From positions 25,957,986-26,021,985 of the forward strand of contig NC_135355.1 of assembly GCF_051622035.1 (NCBI RefSeq): 64,000 nt of DNA, in the 5' to 3' direction. Numbering within the stretch: the stretch's first letter is position 1; every line of letters begins with the position of its first letter. Positions 10,481-24,022 of this stretch are shown here, piece by piece. The notes below the pieces were generated by a model that had not been told where the DNA came from, made no database searches, and was given only the letters and a program-made list of their open reading frames with translations. A program made the translations under genes and the position numbers. This DNA is from Arctopsyche grandis. Its lineage: Eukaryota; Arthropoda; Insecta; Trichoptera; Hydropsychidae.

Positions 10481-10781
10481 AAACAAGACAAGGGAAGTTG
10501 ATGTAATGTAAAGAGTGATGAGATTGAAATGGCAATGGGGGGGGGGGAGGGTCACGTAGTTAGAAAAATGTACGAAAGAAGTATACAAAAGAAGTGTCAG
10601 AATGGTACCCGAGAGAATTTAAAAGGTTGAAAAGAAGACCACAAGCAAGGTGGGTGGATGAAATTTGAAAAATCTGAGGGGTGAAATGGATGAGAGTTGC
10701 GCAAAACAGAGACGAATAGAAAAGTGCTGAAGAGCCCTTCACCCAGCAGTTGATCATGAATGGCTGTAAATGATGATGATG
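10481..10781 (+). mobile_element. RTE LINE 3' fragment (old copy)
   Basis: Plus-strand match to the last 300 bp of the RTE element: GAGATTGAAATGGCAATGGG, AATGGTACCCGAGAGAA and TGCGCAAAACAGAGACGA, ending GAATGGCTGTAAATGATGAT. The GGGCGGGTC of the intact copy has become a run of ten G residues. Many substitutions; no intact frame. Confidence 0.85.
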
Positions 10782-11052
10782 TACTGCATAGATACATATG
10801 TTACAGTTGAAGTGTGTCTTCCAGTTGTAATATATTTTTGTCTAGTTGGAGTATATTCCGTCTAACAGTCGATTCATATGGCGAATTACATTCCAACTGG
10901 ACAAAATATATGTATAACAACTGAAAATACAGTTCAATTATAAGGTTGGTACCAGATGGAGAGATTTGGTTTTCGTGAATAACGACACTCGACTAGTAAA
11001 TTGAGTTGAAAATCACATTTTTAGAGCTATTGTAATACTAATTATAAAATTA

Positions 11053-11145
11053 TTGGGTGGATGAGTGGATGAGATTAGAAAAAAGTGCGGATGAGATGGA
11101 TGAAAGTTACCTGAAACAAAGACGAATGGAAGCGTGTTGGAGATG
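11053..11145 (+). mobile_element. Short RTE LINE fragment
   Basis: Matches a segment near the RTE 3' end (TGGATGAGATTAGAAAAAAG, TGCGGATGAGATGGATGA, GACGAATGGAAGCGTGTTGG) and stops before the final 40 bp. Probably a decayed remnant. Confidence 0.7.
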
Positions 11146-11149
11146 ATGA

Positions 11150-12395
11150 AGAATTTTTAAAATTTAAACAAGGGGTTAAAAAATGTTTCTGATTAAAATT
11201 ACATATTACTATTGTCTGGTTTCTGAATATATTTGTATTTAAATAATTCTCATTCATACATATATACATATATAAATACCTATAGTTTCGTCTGTCCATA
11301 AATTGTTTTACTATTTTTAATTCAATAATTAAAATTCAACATCTGTGATAAATCGATAAGAATGGCTCGCGTTGTTTAATATGATTAATTATGAATATAA
11401 GTTTACTATAATAAAGTTTATTGAGTTGAAATGTAGAATGCGTAACTTAAACAGGATATTTTATGTACTTGGGCATAGTTTGAGTTTCAAGTTTCACTAA
11501 AAACCATTTCCGTCTTTCATTACTGTGAAAGTTTAAAGTGCATCGGAAACTTTGTACTTCGTAGCTTGAAATACATAATAAAAATTTACTTTAAATTCAA
11601 TTTCATTCGATATATGTAGAACTCATACGTTTCATCACACAGACTTGGGAATTAAAATAGTAAAATTTTTGCATACTTCTGAAGATTTCAATCCGGAATC
11701 AAGCCAATCATATTGAAGCTCCACATATCTTTCTTCAGGTCTGAAACTTTAATAAAAAATTCGTTTTTTATTTTGCCTTTTACGTATTTATAAAATAATA
11801 TGACTCCATATATAAGTGAAAATATCTTCGTATGTACATATGTAAAATAGATTTATGAAAGTGAGTAAAATTATAGTAGTGCTTATTGTATATTTTATTC
11901 GCAGTATACAAACTAGTAGCTACTATATCGTACATTCTAGGTCATTTTTCTTTTATTTACCCTTACTTACATCTTCATATATATATTTATGATAACAAAA
12001 ATCCTAATCTCAGTTCACTTACGGTTTATTGGCGCGCAACGGATGCGGTCTATACACGTCCGAATAGACCGTTACGTACGACATCGTCGGCGATAATGTC
12101 GACCCTGTGGTTTTGTAGGGTCGTAACGACCCCTCCTACTGCTCTAAAGCTTTTCCGAAACCCTCAAACGACCACAATAATAGATAGGCCGAATTTTCGG
12201 AGACGTATCGGCACGCGAACCGTGCGTGAGCGCATTATTTACTAGCGCATAATTTTGGCGCAAACTTCTCTCGGAAAAAAATACATGCAATAATAAATAA
12301 AAACAAACGAATATTATTCAAATCATATTTTACGATGGTAAACAAAGTAATTACAGCGTTTCAATTTTTGAAATCTGATATAATCAATCTTCCAA
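11150..12395. other. Non-coding stretch with a GC-richer patch at 12000-12290
   Basis: No gene recognised. From about 12000 to 12290 CpG content rises (TTGGCGCGCAACGGATGCGG, CGTATCGGCACGCGAACCGT), resembling a promoter region or decayed exon. A 119-codon plus-strand frame crosses it, but its first half is low-complexity Y/I-rich sequence and I see no domain. Confidence 0.35.
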
Positions 12396-12515
12396 GAGGA
12401 ACAATACAAGAGGAACAGGCTGTTCCTCTTGTATCCTGCTCGTGCACATTAAGTAAGGCTGTACGACAAAAAGATAGAGAATTTCAGCGCACGCCACTGA
12501 TACATACATAGATAT
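12396..12515. mobile_element. Degenerate fragment of the hairpin MITE family
   Basis: Contains AGAGGAACAGGCTGTTCCTC, an inverted repeat, and GTATCCTGCTCGTGCACATT. These match the central portion of the hairpin elements at 38.9, 46.8 and 51.3 kb. No termini are preserved. Confidence 0.55.
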
Positions 12516-12524
12516 GTATTTTTT

Positions 12525-12526
<2 letters not shown>

Positions 12527-12620
<94 letters not shown>
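12527..12620. repeat. (TA)n microsatellite
   Basis: About 47 TA units. It lies at the boundary between a SINE 3' end and the RTE insertion and forms the left part of the RTE target duplication. Preceding GATATGTATTTTTTTACATA matches the sequence beside the SINE tail at 3216-3245, so the array expanded inside that SINE's terminal sequence. Confidence 0.95.
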
Positions 12621-12622
<2 letters not shown>

Positions 12623-15600
12623 AGGGGAGTTCGGTCTTTCGTGTCATGCGGGGAAGACGTGCTTCTGCGTTCTTCCCGCTATTACTCGCTTAAACCCGGC
12701 TATTGCACGAAATTTAATCTAAAAACTTAACCATCTAATCACTTATTCTACTAATTGCATCCTAGTATAATTTAAGTGTAAAAATAAACAGCAAATCGGT
12801 CGTAAAAAGCGGTTTTATATCAGTTATTTCGAAAAATTTTGTGCTAATTTTTGTGTCAAATCTGAGCAAAAAAAATATACGAACGAGATACATCTCCTTA
12901 CCTGAATACAAAAAAAGGGTCCTTCAGTCGGTCCCACAGAAGCAATAAATCTTCCACATAATTGCTTCCAGCCAAAAATCTTTAACGAACTTTACTTAAT
13001 AGAATAATAGCAAACAGAAACGGTGTTTCCCAACTGTCTATCAGTTCTTTTTTATATTTAAATTATATTAAAGTAATTCGTGTAATTTTATATTCTTTAC
13101 TAAAGTTATTATTAAAATATTAAATTGCAAACCGCACTCACATATATAAATCCGTTGTCTCCAAAGAGGCGTCTCACGATAAAGATCTATAAAAAAGTAG
13201 TATAACAATTGCTAATCTATTATTATCATAACTAACTACTTTCACTTACAAAGTAACCCTGTTAAATGGCATGTAATAATTCATAAGTGATCCAAGTGAT
13301 ACCTAGGATGACTATCTGTCAAAGCTGACCACAGAGAAGAGTCTATGGCGGTAAGAACTCACTCCTTGAATGGAAATCTCTCTCAGGTACCGCCTTTTTC
13401 TCAACACATCTTGGATAAATGCGAGAAAAATAATATCCAAACCTCCAACAAGGTAAGAGTGACGATGGATGATAGCTTAGCTAATAGAAACCTGTATTTA
13501 GCCACGTACAATGTAAGAACGTTATCGAGTGAAGGAAGTGTGCTTGCATTAGAGAATGAATTAGAAAATATCAAATGGGATATAGTAGGACTTAGTGAAG
13601 TAAGACGAAAACAGCAAAACCAAATAATCCTAAAAAGTGGTAACTGTCTCTACTGGAGAGGGCTACCAAATGGTAGAATAGGAGGAGTAGGGTTTCTTAT
13701 CAATAAGAGAATAGAAAGAAATATTATAGAAATAAGCGACATATCGGAACGTATATGCTATATAGTATTAAGAATCTCGAGCAGGTACACTTGTCAAATC
13801 TTCCAAGTGTACGCCCCCACATCTAGCCACCCAGACGAGGAAATAGAAGACTTCTACGAAAAAATACAGGACGCATACGATAATAGCCGTCACCACTTTA
13901 AAATAATCATGGGCGACTTTAACGCAAAAATAGGACAAAAGGCAAATACAGAAAGAGCAGTAGGCAATTTTGGTACCGGCCAAAGAAACGACAGAGGCGA
14001 TCGCCTCATATAATTCGCAGAACACAACAGGCTCTTTATCACTAATTCATTTTTCAGGAAAAACACCAACAATAAGTGGACTTGGGAGAGTCCTAAAGGA
14101 GACAGAAACGAGATCGATTTCATCCTAACAAATGCCCTGCACTCCGTTAAAGACGTTAGTGTTTTAAGTAAAGTAGATATAGGTAGCGATCACAGATTAG
14201 TCCGTGCCAAGATGGCCATTAATATAAATTGCGAACGAAGGAAATTAATAAAAGGATGCAGTAACTCTCCAGATTTCGCTCAACTAAGGTCTAGGAAAAA
14301 GGAATTCGAACTCGAACTTGGAAATCGATACGGGAAATTAAACCCAGAAGCAGACATCGAGGAATTGAACACTGTAATTAGTTCGGTTCTAACCTCAACA
14401 GGTAAGAAATTAGGTGGATTCAGGAAACAGATTAAATTAAGCAAAATTTCAGCGGAAACAAAAAACCTAATTAAGCATAAAAGGAATTTAGATAGGGATA
14501 ATAATAAGCAAGAATACAATCTAGTAAATAAGGAAATTAAAAAGAGAATAGTCAGGAATGTCAGGGATTTTAACAGCAAGCTAATAGAAAATACCATTAA
14601 GAATAACCGTAGCCTGAAAAAGTGCAAACAGGATCTTTTCTTAGGCAAAAACCAAATGATCGCAATCAGATCAGAGAGCGGAGTAATAATTAGGAATAGA
14701 GAAGAAATCATAGACAGAGTTTACACGTTCTATGCAAAACTATACGAGAACGACAACGGCCAATTCCCCGCTCTGGAATCGACACACGGCCAAAGGGTTC
14801 CTGCAGTATTGCCTAGCGAAGTAGAGGCCGCGCTAAAAACTGCAAAGAACGGTAAAACCCCAGGGGAAGATAATATTCCCATTGACTTACTAAAATGTGG
14901 CGGCCCCCCCCTAATTAATATCTTAGCTAGGCTTTTCAGCAAATGCATCCAGAACCAAGCTATACCAGAAGGATGGAATAACGCAACTATCATTTTAATA
15001 CACAAAAAAGGCGACAAAAGCGATATCAAGAACTACCGACCCATTAGTCTACTTTCAGCGGTCTACAAGCTCTTCACGAAGGTTATTACAGAAAGGCTGA
15101 AAAATATCCTCGACGAGAACCAACCTATAGAGCAGGCAGGGTTTAGGGCAAATTTCAGCACAATGGACCACCTCCAAGTAGTTGGCGAACTAATCGAGCG
15201 CGCCAACGAATATCAACGGCCATTGTGCCTAGGTTTCGTCGATTATGAGAAAGCCTTCGATACAGTTAGTCATAATGCAGTACTTAACGCTCTAAAAACA
15301 CAGGGAGTGCCGGAACCCTATGTGGGACTGTTAGCTGCAATATATAAGAATGCCACAGCTTCGGTTAAAATTTTTTCAGGTACAGATAGATTTAGCATAG
15401 GAAAAGGAGTAAGACAAGGAGATACAATCTCGCCCAAGTTATTCAATGCGGTGCTTGAGGGAGTTTTCAGGAAATTGGATTGGGATACAGCCGGAGTAAG
15501 CATCAATGGTCGCTTTTTGAGTCACCTTCGGTTCGCAGACGATATAGTTTTAGTAGCTCGTGATTCAGCTGACCTACTTATCAGACTAACACAGCTGGAC

Positions 15601-16323
15601 AGGGAAAGTAGAAAAGTAGGATTAAAAATTAACGTAGATAAGACTAAACTAATGTTCAATAGTTATTGCATGCCTGATAGCATCCCCTTAGATGATAAAC
15701 CAGTAGAAGTAGTAAATAATTATTTATATTTAGGTCAAATAATTGACATGTCTGGTAGTAAAAATGAAGAGATAAAGAGACGTATGAAATTAGGGTGGAG
15801 TGCATTTGGACGGATGAATGCTGTTTTTAAATCAAAAATGCCACTCTGCCTGAAGAAAAGGATCTTTGATCAATGCGTTTTGCCAGTGATGACGTATGGA
15901 TGTGAAACTTGGACACTGAACGCCAAGATGCAAAATAAAATCCAATGCACTCAAAGAAGTATGGAACGCTGTATGCTTGGCATAACGAGGAAAGACAGGA
16001 AGCGGAACACGTGGGTGAGAAATATGACAAGGGTAGTGGACATAGTGGATAGAGTGAAGAGATTGAAATGGCAATGGGCGGGTCACGTAGCTAGGAGGAT
16101 GGACGAAAGGTGGACAAAAGAAGTGCTTGAATGGTACCCGAGAGAAGGCAAAAGAGTAAAAGGAAGACCGCAAGGAAGATGGGTGAACGAAATTAGGAAA
16201 ATGTGCGGAATGAGATGGATGAGTGTTGCGCAAAACAGAGACGAGTGGAAGCGTGTTGGAGAGGCCTTCATCCAGCAGTGGATGGCGAATGGCTGTAAAT
16301 GATGATGATGATGATATACCAGG
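12616..16323 (+). mobile_element. Full-length RTE-clade LINE with 10-bp target duplication
   Basis: The 3.7-kb element (12626-16313) is flanked by ATATACCAGG at 12616-12625 and 16314-16323. The flanks, when closed up, restore a minus-strand SINE tail ((TA)n-ACCAGG + AAGGCTT), so the LINE inserted into a SINE. A roughly 720-bp 5' region precedes the coding sequence. There is almost no 3' UTR: the stop codon is the first unit of the terminal (TGA)n tract. One nonsense codon is the only obvious lesion. A sister copy at 20097-21561 is nearly identical, so the family moved recently. Confidence 0.85.
13345..16302 (+). pseudogene. RTE endonuclease-reverse transcriptase, one nonsense codon
   Basis: One 985-codon frame is broken only by TAA at 14011-14013. 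The N-terminal third is an AP-type endonuclease: YNVRTLSSEG, GLSEVRRKQ, VYAPTSS, MGDFNAKIG, ending after the stop with IGSDHRLV. It nicks target DNA to prime reverse transcription. The middle is the reverse transcriptase: DKSDIKNYRPISLLS, FVDYEKAFDTVSH, KGVRQGDTISPKLFN and catalytic FADD at 15532-15543, then GLKINVDKTKLM. The C-terminus has YGCETWTL and [12 protein letters not shown], typical of RTE-clade proteins often mis-annotated as craniofacial development protein 2. Translation would stop inside the endonuclease, so this copy is non-autonomous. ATG 13345 is the first in frame; an upstream start is possible. Confidence 0.85.
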
Positions 16324-16480
16324 AAGGCTTGACGGGTAGACCCCAATGCGCCTTCCTAGACAATTAATTGCAAACATTGCAGCATTTTTATTACATAAAT
16401 CACTGTATATACGAAATTAACAATTAATTAATCCATTGAGACATCTATGGATTTAGAAATGTACGTAATTTTTTACAAAT
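16319..16480 (-). mobile_element. SINE 3' part displaced by the RTE insertion
   Basis: The minus-strand SINE tail (complement of GAAGGCGCATTGGGGTCTAC and GCCTTCCTGGTAT) and adjoining ACAAATTGC block closely match 3247-3440. Its extreme 3' end lies on the other side of the LINE, at about 12505-12625. The head is missing: a plus-strand SINE begins at 16493 instead. Confidence 0.7.
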
Positions 16481-16492
16481 TGCTACCATTAA

Positions 16493-16990
16493 GCCAGCAG
16501 TTTGGCTTAATGGTAGCGTATATAATTAGCACCACTGAGACCGAAGGTTCGAGTCATCGTCAAACTGCTGATTAGGTTTGGGGGTTTTGTGACTCCAAAT
16601 CGATCGTTTCTCTATCAGAGATTGCCAATTTTATCCGATCATTGCTGAAACGGTTCCTGAAAATTGGTATTAGATCATTTCCTGTTGTCACAAAAATCTG
16701 TCTGTGTATAATTTGTAAAAATTATGCACATTAATCTGAAATCTAAAGATATCTCTATAGACATCTCTATAATTTCGTATTTATTATATGTATAAAAATT
16801 GTACACAAAATCTAAAAATAATCCATAGTTGTCTCTATGATTATTATTTCTGATTAATTGTTATATGCTATGTATTCTGATTATGTGTATATTGTATTTC
16901 TGACCGTTAAACGTACACTTGTCGCATTGGAGCAATCTGTAATGACGAGTGTATATTTATTGTAACAATAAAATAAAATAAAATAAAATA
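16493..16990 (+). mobile_element. tRNA-derived SINE, full-length type
   Basis: Starts AAGCCAGCAGTTTGGCTTAA. A-box TGGCTTAATGGTAGCG, B-box GGTTCGAGTC, core GACTCCAAATCGATCGTTTC, then GTTGTCACAAAAATCTGTC. It ends with a distinct 3' part (TTGTCGCATTGGAGCAATCT, TAATGACGAGTGTATATTTA) and an (AATAA)n tail. This 3' end differs from the hairpin tail of the copy at 3247, so at least two SINE subfamilies share head and core. Confidence 0.75.
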
Positions 16991-17218
16991 TGTACATTAA
17001 ATACAAAAGATTTGTGCCAGGAGGTAGTATGATTTTTGATAATTTTAGGAACCGTTTCAACAGTGAAAATCAGATAAATTGGCAAACTCTGATAAGAAAC
17101 GATCGATCGACTTGGTGTCATAACTATCCAAGTCTAACCAGCAGTATTAAAGATTAGCTCAGGATCGAACCCAATAATATCTGGGTGCTAAACATGAACG
17201 CAATCACAGCTGGGTATT
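16991..17218 (-). mobile_element. SINE copy, minus strand, head to core
   Basis: Complement of the same head and core: TTTCAACAGTGAAAATCAGA, AGAAACGATCGATCGACTTG, GGATCGAACCCAATAATATC. It lies back to back with the plus-strand SINE at 16493, giving a tail-to-tail arrangement. Confidence 0.7.
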
Positions 17219-17219
17219 G

Positions 17220-17630
17220 AGTACTATATGTATACTGATTCCAATAACGGTACTAACGAAACCGGCTCTACCCATTTTGACCGGTACTACCGGTTCGACC
17301 TTCTGTACTACCGGTAGTACAAAATAGACTATCAGTAATCAATTTTATATTAGTTGAAATGTTTTGAATTTAGAAGAAAACGTTGTATCAGCTAATTTGC
17401 ATGGATTAGTCGAAGAATAAGTAAACATCCAACATCCTCTTTGACCTGCTATTCAAATACGCTGCTAAGCTGGAGCTCTACAATTAATTAATTCATATTT
17501 TATTGGTAATTGATTGAATTTCATCGCAAAAATTGCTTAAATAAATCAATACCGGTACATATGTACATAGTTCGGATTGTTTTTTCGGTAGTACCGGTAG
17601 TGACAAGTTTCGGTATTTTTTAAGTCCCTA
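17220..17630. mobile_element. Degenerate TIR-like element rich in ACCGGT motifs
   Basis: TACCGGTAGTAC-type inverted motifs cluster near both edges (17264-17325 and 17550-17620). The right edge closes with GGTATTTTTTAAGTCCCTA, a hAT-like CAGGGACTT... terminus in reverse. The left terminus and the target duplication were not found. Tentative. Confidence 0.3.
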
Positions 17631-20096
17631 TTACATATGTACATACATACATACCTACATATGTACATATTTATATATAAAATATGCTTTTTTTCCACGT
17701 AAAAGAATTTAGATAAAATGAGTATAAATCTTTCAGTTGTGCCTTTTTTACAAGGCTTTTTATAGTCATTTTCTTCTATTATTTGACATATATTATAAAG
17801 TTGCGTCTAATTTTGATACATTGAATTTACGATTCTTCCAAAGTCACATTATGAATGTTACGGTGACATGGTACGATAAAATAATTTCGCATAGGTATTT
17901 AGGGTGAACTTGGAGATTGCCAATCCTTCTTTTTTTATTGTGATTTTCAATAATGAAAATATTGCGTGACCGATTTGTGTCGCTATACATTCAATAAATC
18001 ACATGCACCCATATTTTCGCCGATAGACATCGCTGGTTTCTGTTGGAAAAGGTCAGTATTTGATGAGCTAATTTGGAATCATGGCTAAACAATAGACAAT
18101 CGAACATGTCAGATACAACTTTCAGATATAAATACAATGAATTGTGAATTGATATTAATATTTAAATATTCTCATTATGATCCGTATCGTTAAAGGTTTG
18201 CTTTGCCCTACAATTAATAAAAATACCAAACTGTGATTAAACGAAAAATAATAATCGCAATTTTCCATAGATAGAATAAACAACTTTTCAAATTACGTGG
18301 CGTTTAAAATATTTTCCGCACGCAACATCATCATAAAATGTTTGAGAAAAACGAACTAATAATAAAAGCCTTAAACGATTACGTGTATAAACTATAAGTC
18401 AAACATAATAATTTCTCAAATTTGATTCACGAAAGAAATTCTACACTGGAGTATGCAGTCTTCTTCTAAACCATAAAATTAAAGATGTCGATTAAATATT
18501 ATATTTGAGATTTGACTCAATTAATTATTACATTCGTAAGTATGTAATATATGTATATGGTACATACATACATATATGCATAATAAAGAGGAGAAAACGT
18601 CGTGTATAACGTCCAGAAGTTTTGTTACAGTTGATGCATTGCTCTCGGAAGACTGTCCTGAATAAATAACCTCTTTGCCGGGCGTATAAATCATTTGCAG
18701 TCAACCATTAAGTTATAAGTGTCATGTCGTCTTCTCGGTAGTGTTTCGTCATCCAAAGACGTCATTGAAAACCCGGGAATTCTGCACGAGTAGGGATGAC
18801 AAGAGTGACCAGACGCTGACGAACCTCAAAATGCACCCAAACATTGGTTCAGTGCTCCCCGAAATTTTCCGGAAACGTGTTTTAAAACCGTTTGATGGTG
18901 TATATTTTTGGAAATGGTTTGTTGGATTATTTTGAGAGTTGAATTAGAAAATAACTGATTATGCAGTCGATTTGGAACTAATTAATAAATAAGATTTTTA
19001 GCTTGAACCAATTGTTTTCGATTTAAATTTTTGAAGAAGTGAGCAATAAACACTCGTATTAATAATATTGCTCAATTATTTTACTATCTGTGTAATTTAA
19101 AGCCATAAAATTCACCATTAAATTATTGAAAAAAAATCCTTAAAATGGGTCAATGTTAAAATCCATTTTTTTTTTTTTTTGAAAATACGACTAAAATGTT
19201 GCGAGGTCAATGGTAACTTTAGATTTTGGGATTTTTCGAAAGAAAATGATCATCTTATAGATAATAAGTAGCTAGAAAAGTTTAGAAAACCTTGCATCGA
19301 TTTTTTCGACTTGGATTGAGTTTTCTCAGAAAATGAGATACATTTTCTATTTCGATTATTACGTTCAGTCCGTATAAAATAAATCTTAGATTATTTACTT
19401 CTCTTAACACATCTACTTACAAACCTGAATGAGCTGAATTTGAACGTAGCTATTAAAATTCCACAAAATATGTTCATATTTATTTTACTCTATATGTCTC
19501 ACGTTTCTATTTTTGAACGAATTGTAATCTATTTATAAGATGTGACGCTAAATCACCGAAGCAGTAAAGAAATCACAATATGTTGCAGTGCGTGGGCGTG
19601 CATCGGTGTAGAATTGCATCGTGACGTTATGACGACAAATGATTTACGCTGAGACGGCTAAGTTTGACGAAATCATCCACGTTAAATTACATAAATCCAT
19701 CCTCTTGTTGTGAACCAGTCGGAAACAATGCTCTGGCTACGCATCACATCACTCACGGACAGATCTGATTTTAGAACTGATGTGTATATGTGCACATATA
19801 ATTGAAATGTTCTCGGAAATACACAAAATAGTCTGCATGGTGATGAAAATCACGTTTACTCTAAAAATGACGGTATATAAATAAATTACATTTAATGCAA
19901 TAAAAGCATATTGAAGTCGATTTACATTATTTATAAATCATAAAGTGTATCTATATATGCTTGTACATATTACTTGTATTCATATTAACCATTTTAAATA
20001 TACTTATGTAAATGAATGTGTATTTATTCAATTCAGTATCTATAGTTTATATATTTATAAACTATGAAATACGAAAACGTATATACATATATATAT
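17631..20096. other. Non-coding stretch
   Basis: No gene or recognisable transposon. Some patches are less AT-rich (18650-18900; 19600-19770, GACAAATGATTTACGCTGAG) and could be decayed exons or conserved non-coding DNA. A 64-codon frame at 18741 begins with GTG and shows no features. Confidence 0.4.
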
Positions 20097-21687
<1,591 letters not shown>

Positions 21688-21935
21688 TTAGTATAAAAAA
21701 ATATTGACAGTCAAATTAAATAAAGTAATAAAAAAGAAAGATGTGTGCAAATTGCGCGAATTATGACCAAGATGAGGCATGTATAATAAATAAGCAAGTA
21801 AAAGGAATAATGTGGCATTGGACAGAACCTGACATGTACATAGTTAGACGATTGAAAAGCAGTTGAACAAAAAACTACTTGAATAAATTAAATTAATCAA
21901 GAGATACATGAAGAAAGTAGGGCTGAGTGGATAGT

Positions 21936-23274
21936 CTTGTGAATAGGGTTTCTGAAAACCCGACGGATCCGGGTCCAATATTTTGAAAACCCGACGGATC
22001 CGGGTCAGATCTGGGCCCAAAATCAAAATCAAAACTTCCAGATTTTAAATTCAAATTTTGTTTATTAAATAACAAAACATTATACAATTCTGGACTCAAC
22101 TAAAAAATAGTTTGTTCGATAAATTCAAAACATTTTTTAATAACTAAATATATTTATTTTATGTAAAGTAATGTGAAATGGTAAACGGACTACTAGTCAT
22201 ATGTGAACTAGTCACAGGACAACCGGTCGCTCTAGATCGGTCACACGTGATTACCCGTCACACTAAAACTGGTCACACCCGAAAATTAGTCACGAAAAAA
22301 CTGGTGACACCCAAAAATTCGACCAATTTTTAATTTTTGGGTGTGACCAGTTTTTTCGTGACCAGTTTTAGGGTGTGACTAGATTTAGTGTAACGGGTGA
22401 TCATGTGTGACCGATCTAGAGCGACCGGTTGTCCTGTGACCGGTTCAAATTTGACTAGTAATCACCGAACCATGTGAAATATCGGCAGTAAAACAGAATG
22501 AAATATTGTATGTTATAAAAATTAATAATATATTTTTATCAGGCTATTTGTTTAATGAAGTTAAAATTAATTAACAAATAAATACAGGTCAATATTAATA
22601 TTCTTAAAACAATCATATCTCAGCAGAGGTATACCAATATTATCGGCACATTTCGCAAATATGTGATTTTGTGTCTCTTTATTATTATAGAATTTTGTAG
22701 TTTTCCGAAAAATATAACGAAAACTATACTTACATATTTTCGGTCAAGAATAAAACTGATTTTTTAAGAAAATTACAAAAAATAATTACTTACCGTTAAT
22801 AAAGTACTCAGCGTTAACGAAATCAGGTATGATGATGATGATAATGTTGAAACGATGTTTACACTTTGAATTCTTATAGTAATCTAAGGCAAAATTCTAA
22901 AAATATGTACACTGTATATGGGTGAAATTCTAAATTTAGCCAAATTTCAGTACGCCAAATCGCTTTCGGTATTTATTTTGGTATTTGCAAAATCCGTTCC
23001 ATTGTTTGCAGTTTTCTCAGAACTCATAAGTCGTAAAATCAAGTTCTCGAACAAATAAGGTCATATATGAATCTTGTACACGTATAATTTATAAATAACA
23101 CATACATATTTGGATATTATCAATGTATCGATTGAAAATCATTTTGAATTTTTACGTTAATACTCGAAATTTTAAATATCTGGATACGGCGGGCTTTGAA
23201 GCCTGGATCCCGAATCCGGGTTTTAAGTTATTATCCAACCGGGTCGTGTCGAGTCCAGAAACCCTACTTGTGAA
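21936..23274. mobile_element. hAT-type element with 8-bp TSD, carrying a nested MITE
   Basis: Element 21944-23266 begins TAGGGTTTCTGAAAACCCGA and ends with TCCAGAAACCCTA. The flanking 8-mer CTTGTGAA is identical at 21936-21943 and 23267-23274. Subterminal GGATCCGGGTC / GATCCCGAATCCGGG motifs repeat at both ends. No transposase frame is visible, so it is non-autonomous or gutted. A hairpin MITE (22171-22480) is inserted inside it. A relative with the same ends is at 35835-36317. Confidence 0.8.
22171..22480. mobile_element. Hairpin MITE with 9-bp TSD (Mutator-like), nested
   Basis: Element 22180-22471 (292 bp) is one long inverted repeat. The arms share GTCACAGGACAACCGGTCGC and TCTAGATCGGTCACAC and fold around GACCAATTTTTAATTTTTGG. 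The 9-mer ATGTGAAAT flanks it at 22171-22179 and 22472-22480. A 9-bp duplication and almost complete self-complementarity fit a Mutator-like fold-back MITE. Its insertion post-dates the hAT element around it. Confidence 0.85.
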
Positions 23275-24022
23275 CTATGAAAAGAAAATGTGTACAAGAT
23301 CGACAAAATAAAAACTGAAAAAGATGCTATTTTGATGATAATTGTAAATAAAATAATAAAGAAATCCAAATAAGGATATGGGAAAATATACCGGGAAGAT
23401 TGTTTTGAAAGATCATAGGGCTTCCGATTTTGATAGTACATAATAATATATATTATGCAATTTTGCTGTTACCATATTTAGTGGAAAGATTTCAATTTTT
23501 TCGATTATAGTTTGAATATATGAATATAAATATAATTTACGTGCAGGCAAGAAAATGAAAACAGAATATAGCAAATATAACGCTCCAATGAAATGTAAAA
23601 TTTTCCTAGAAATGTTGGTCTTATGTATGCCAATCAATCTTCAGAAACATCATATTAAAATAAAGATTCTACGAATTTCAGTAATCTACAAAACACATTA
23701 GGAGTATTTATAGCACTTAAAAATTCAACAGAAATTTTACGATCTACTTTTAATAGTGGTTTGTGTTTACAGGTGAAAAAGCATTTTGAATGTGATGCTT
23801 AATGCATACATTTTATTAAATATAAACGAAAACATTACAGTATCTTTCTTAGCAAATGTATTTAAATATATCATAATATATCTACGATACTAAACTTTAA
23901 AATTATAATTTGAAAAAATCTACTTTTCGATAATAAAAGAAAAAATTAAATAATTTTCTTTTTGATATTTTATTTCTTAAAAATATAATGTGGAAAATTA
24001 TTATAAATCATATTTAAATAAG
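23275..24022. other. AT-rich non-coding stretch
   Basis: No gene, element termini or regulatory pattern that I can support. Confidence 0.4.

Noticed and set aside
12384-12647. 87-codon frame with a long IY repeat
   Set aside because: It is the translation of the (TA)n microsatellite; the same applies to the frames at 21469, 33481, 56113, 58490 and 58560.
14280-16377. Several minus-strand frames of 60-181 codons across the RTE element
   Set aside because: Antisense shadows of the long plus-strand reverse transcriptase frame. The same shadows recur under the second copy.
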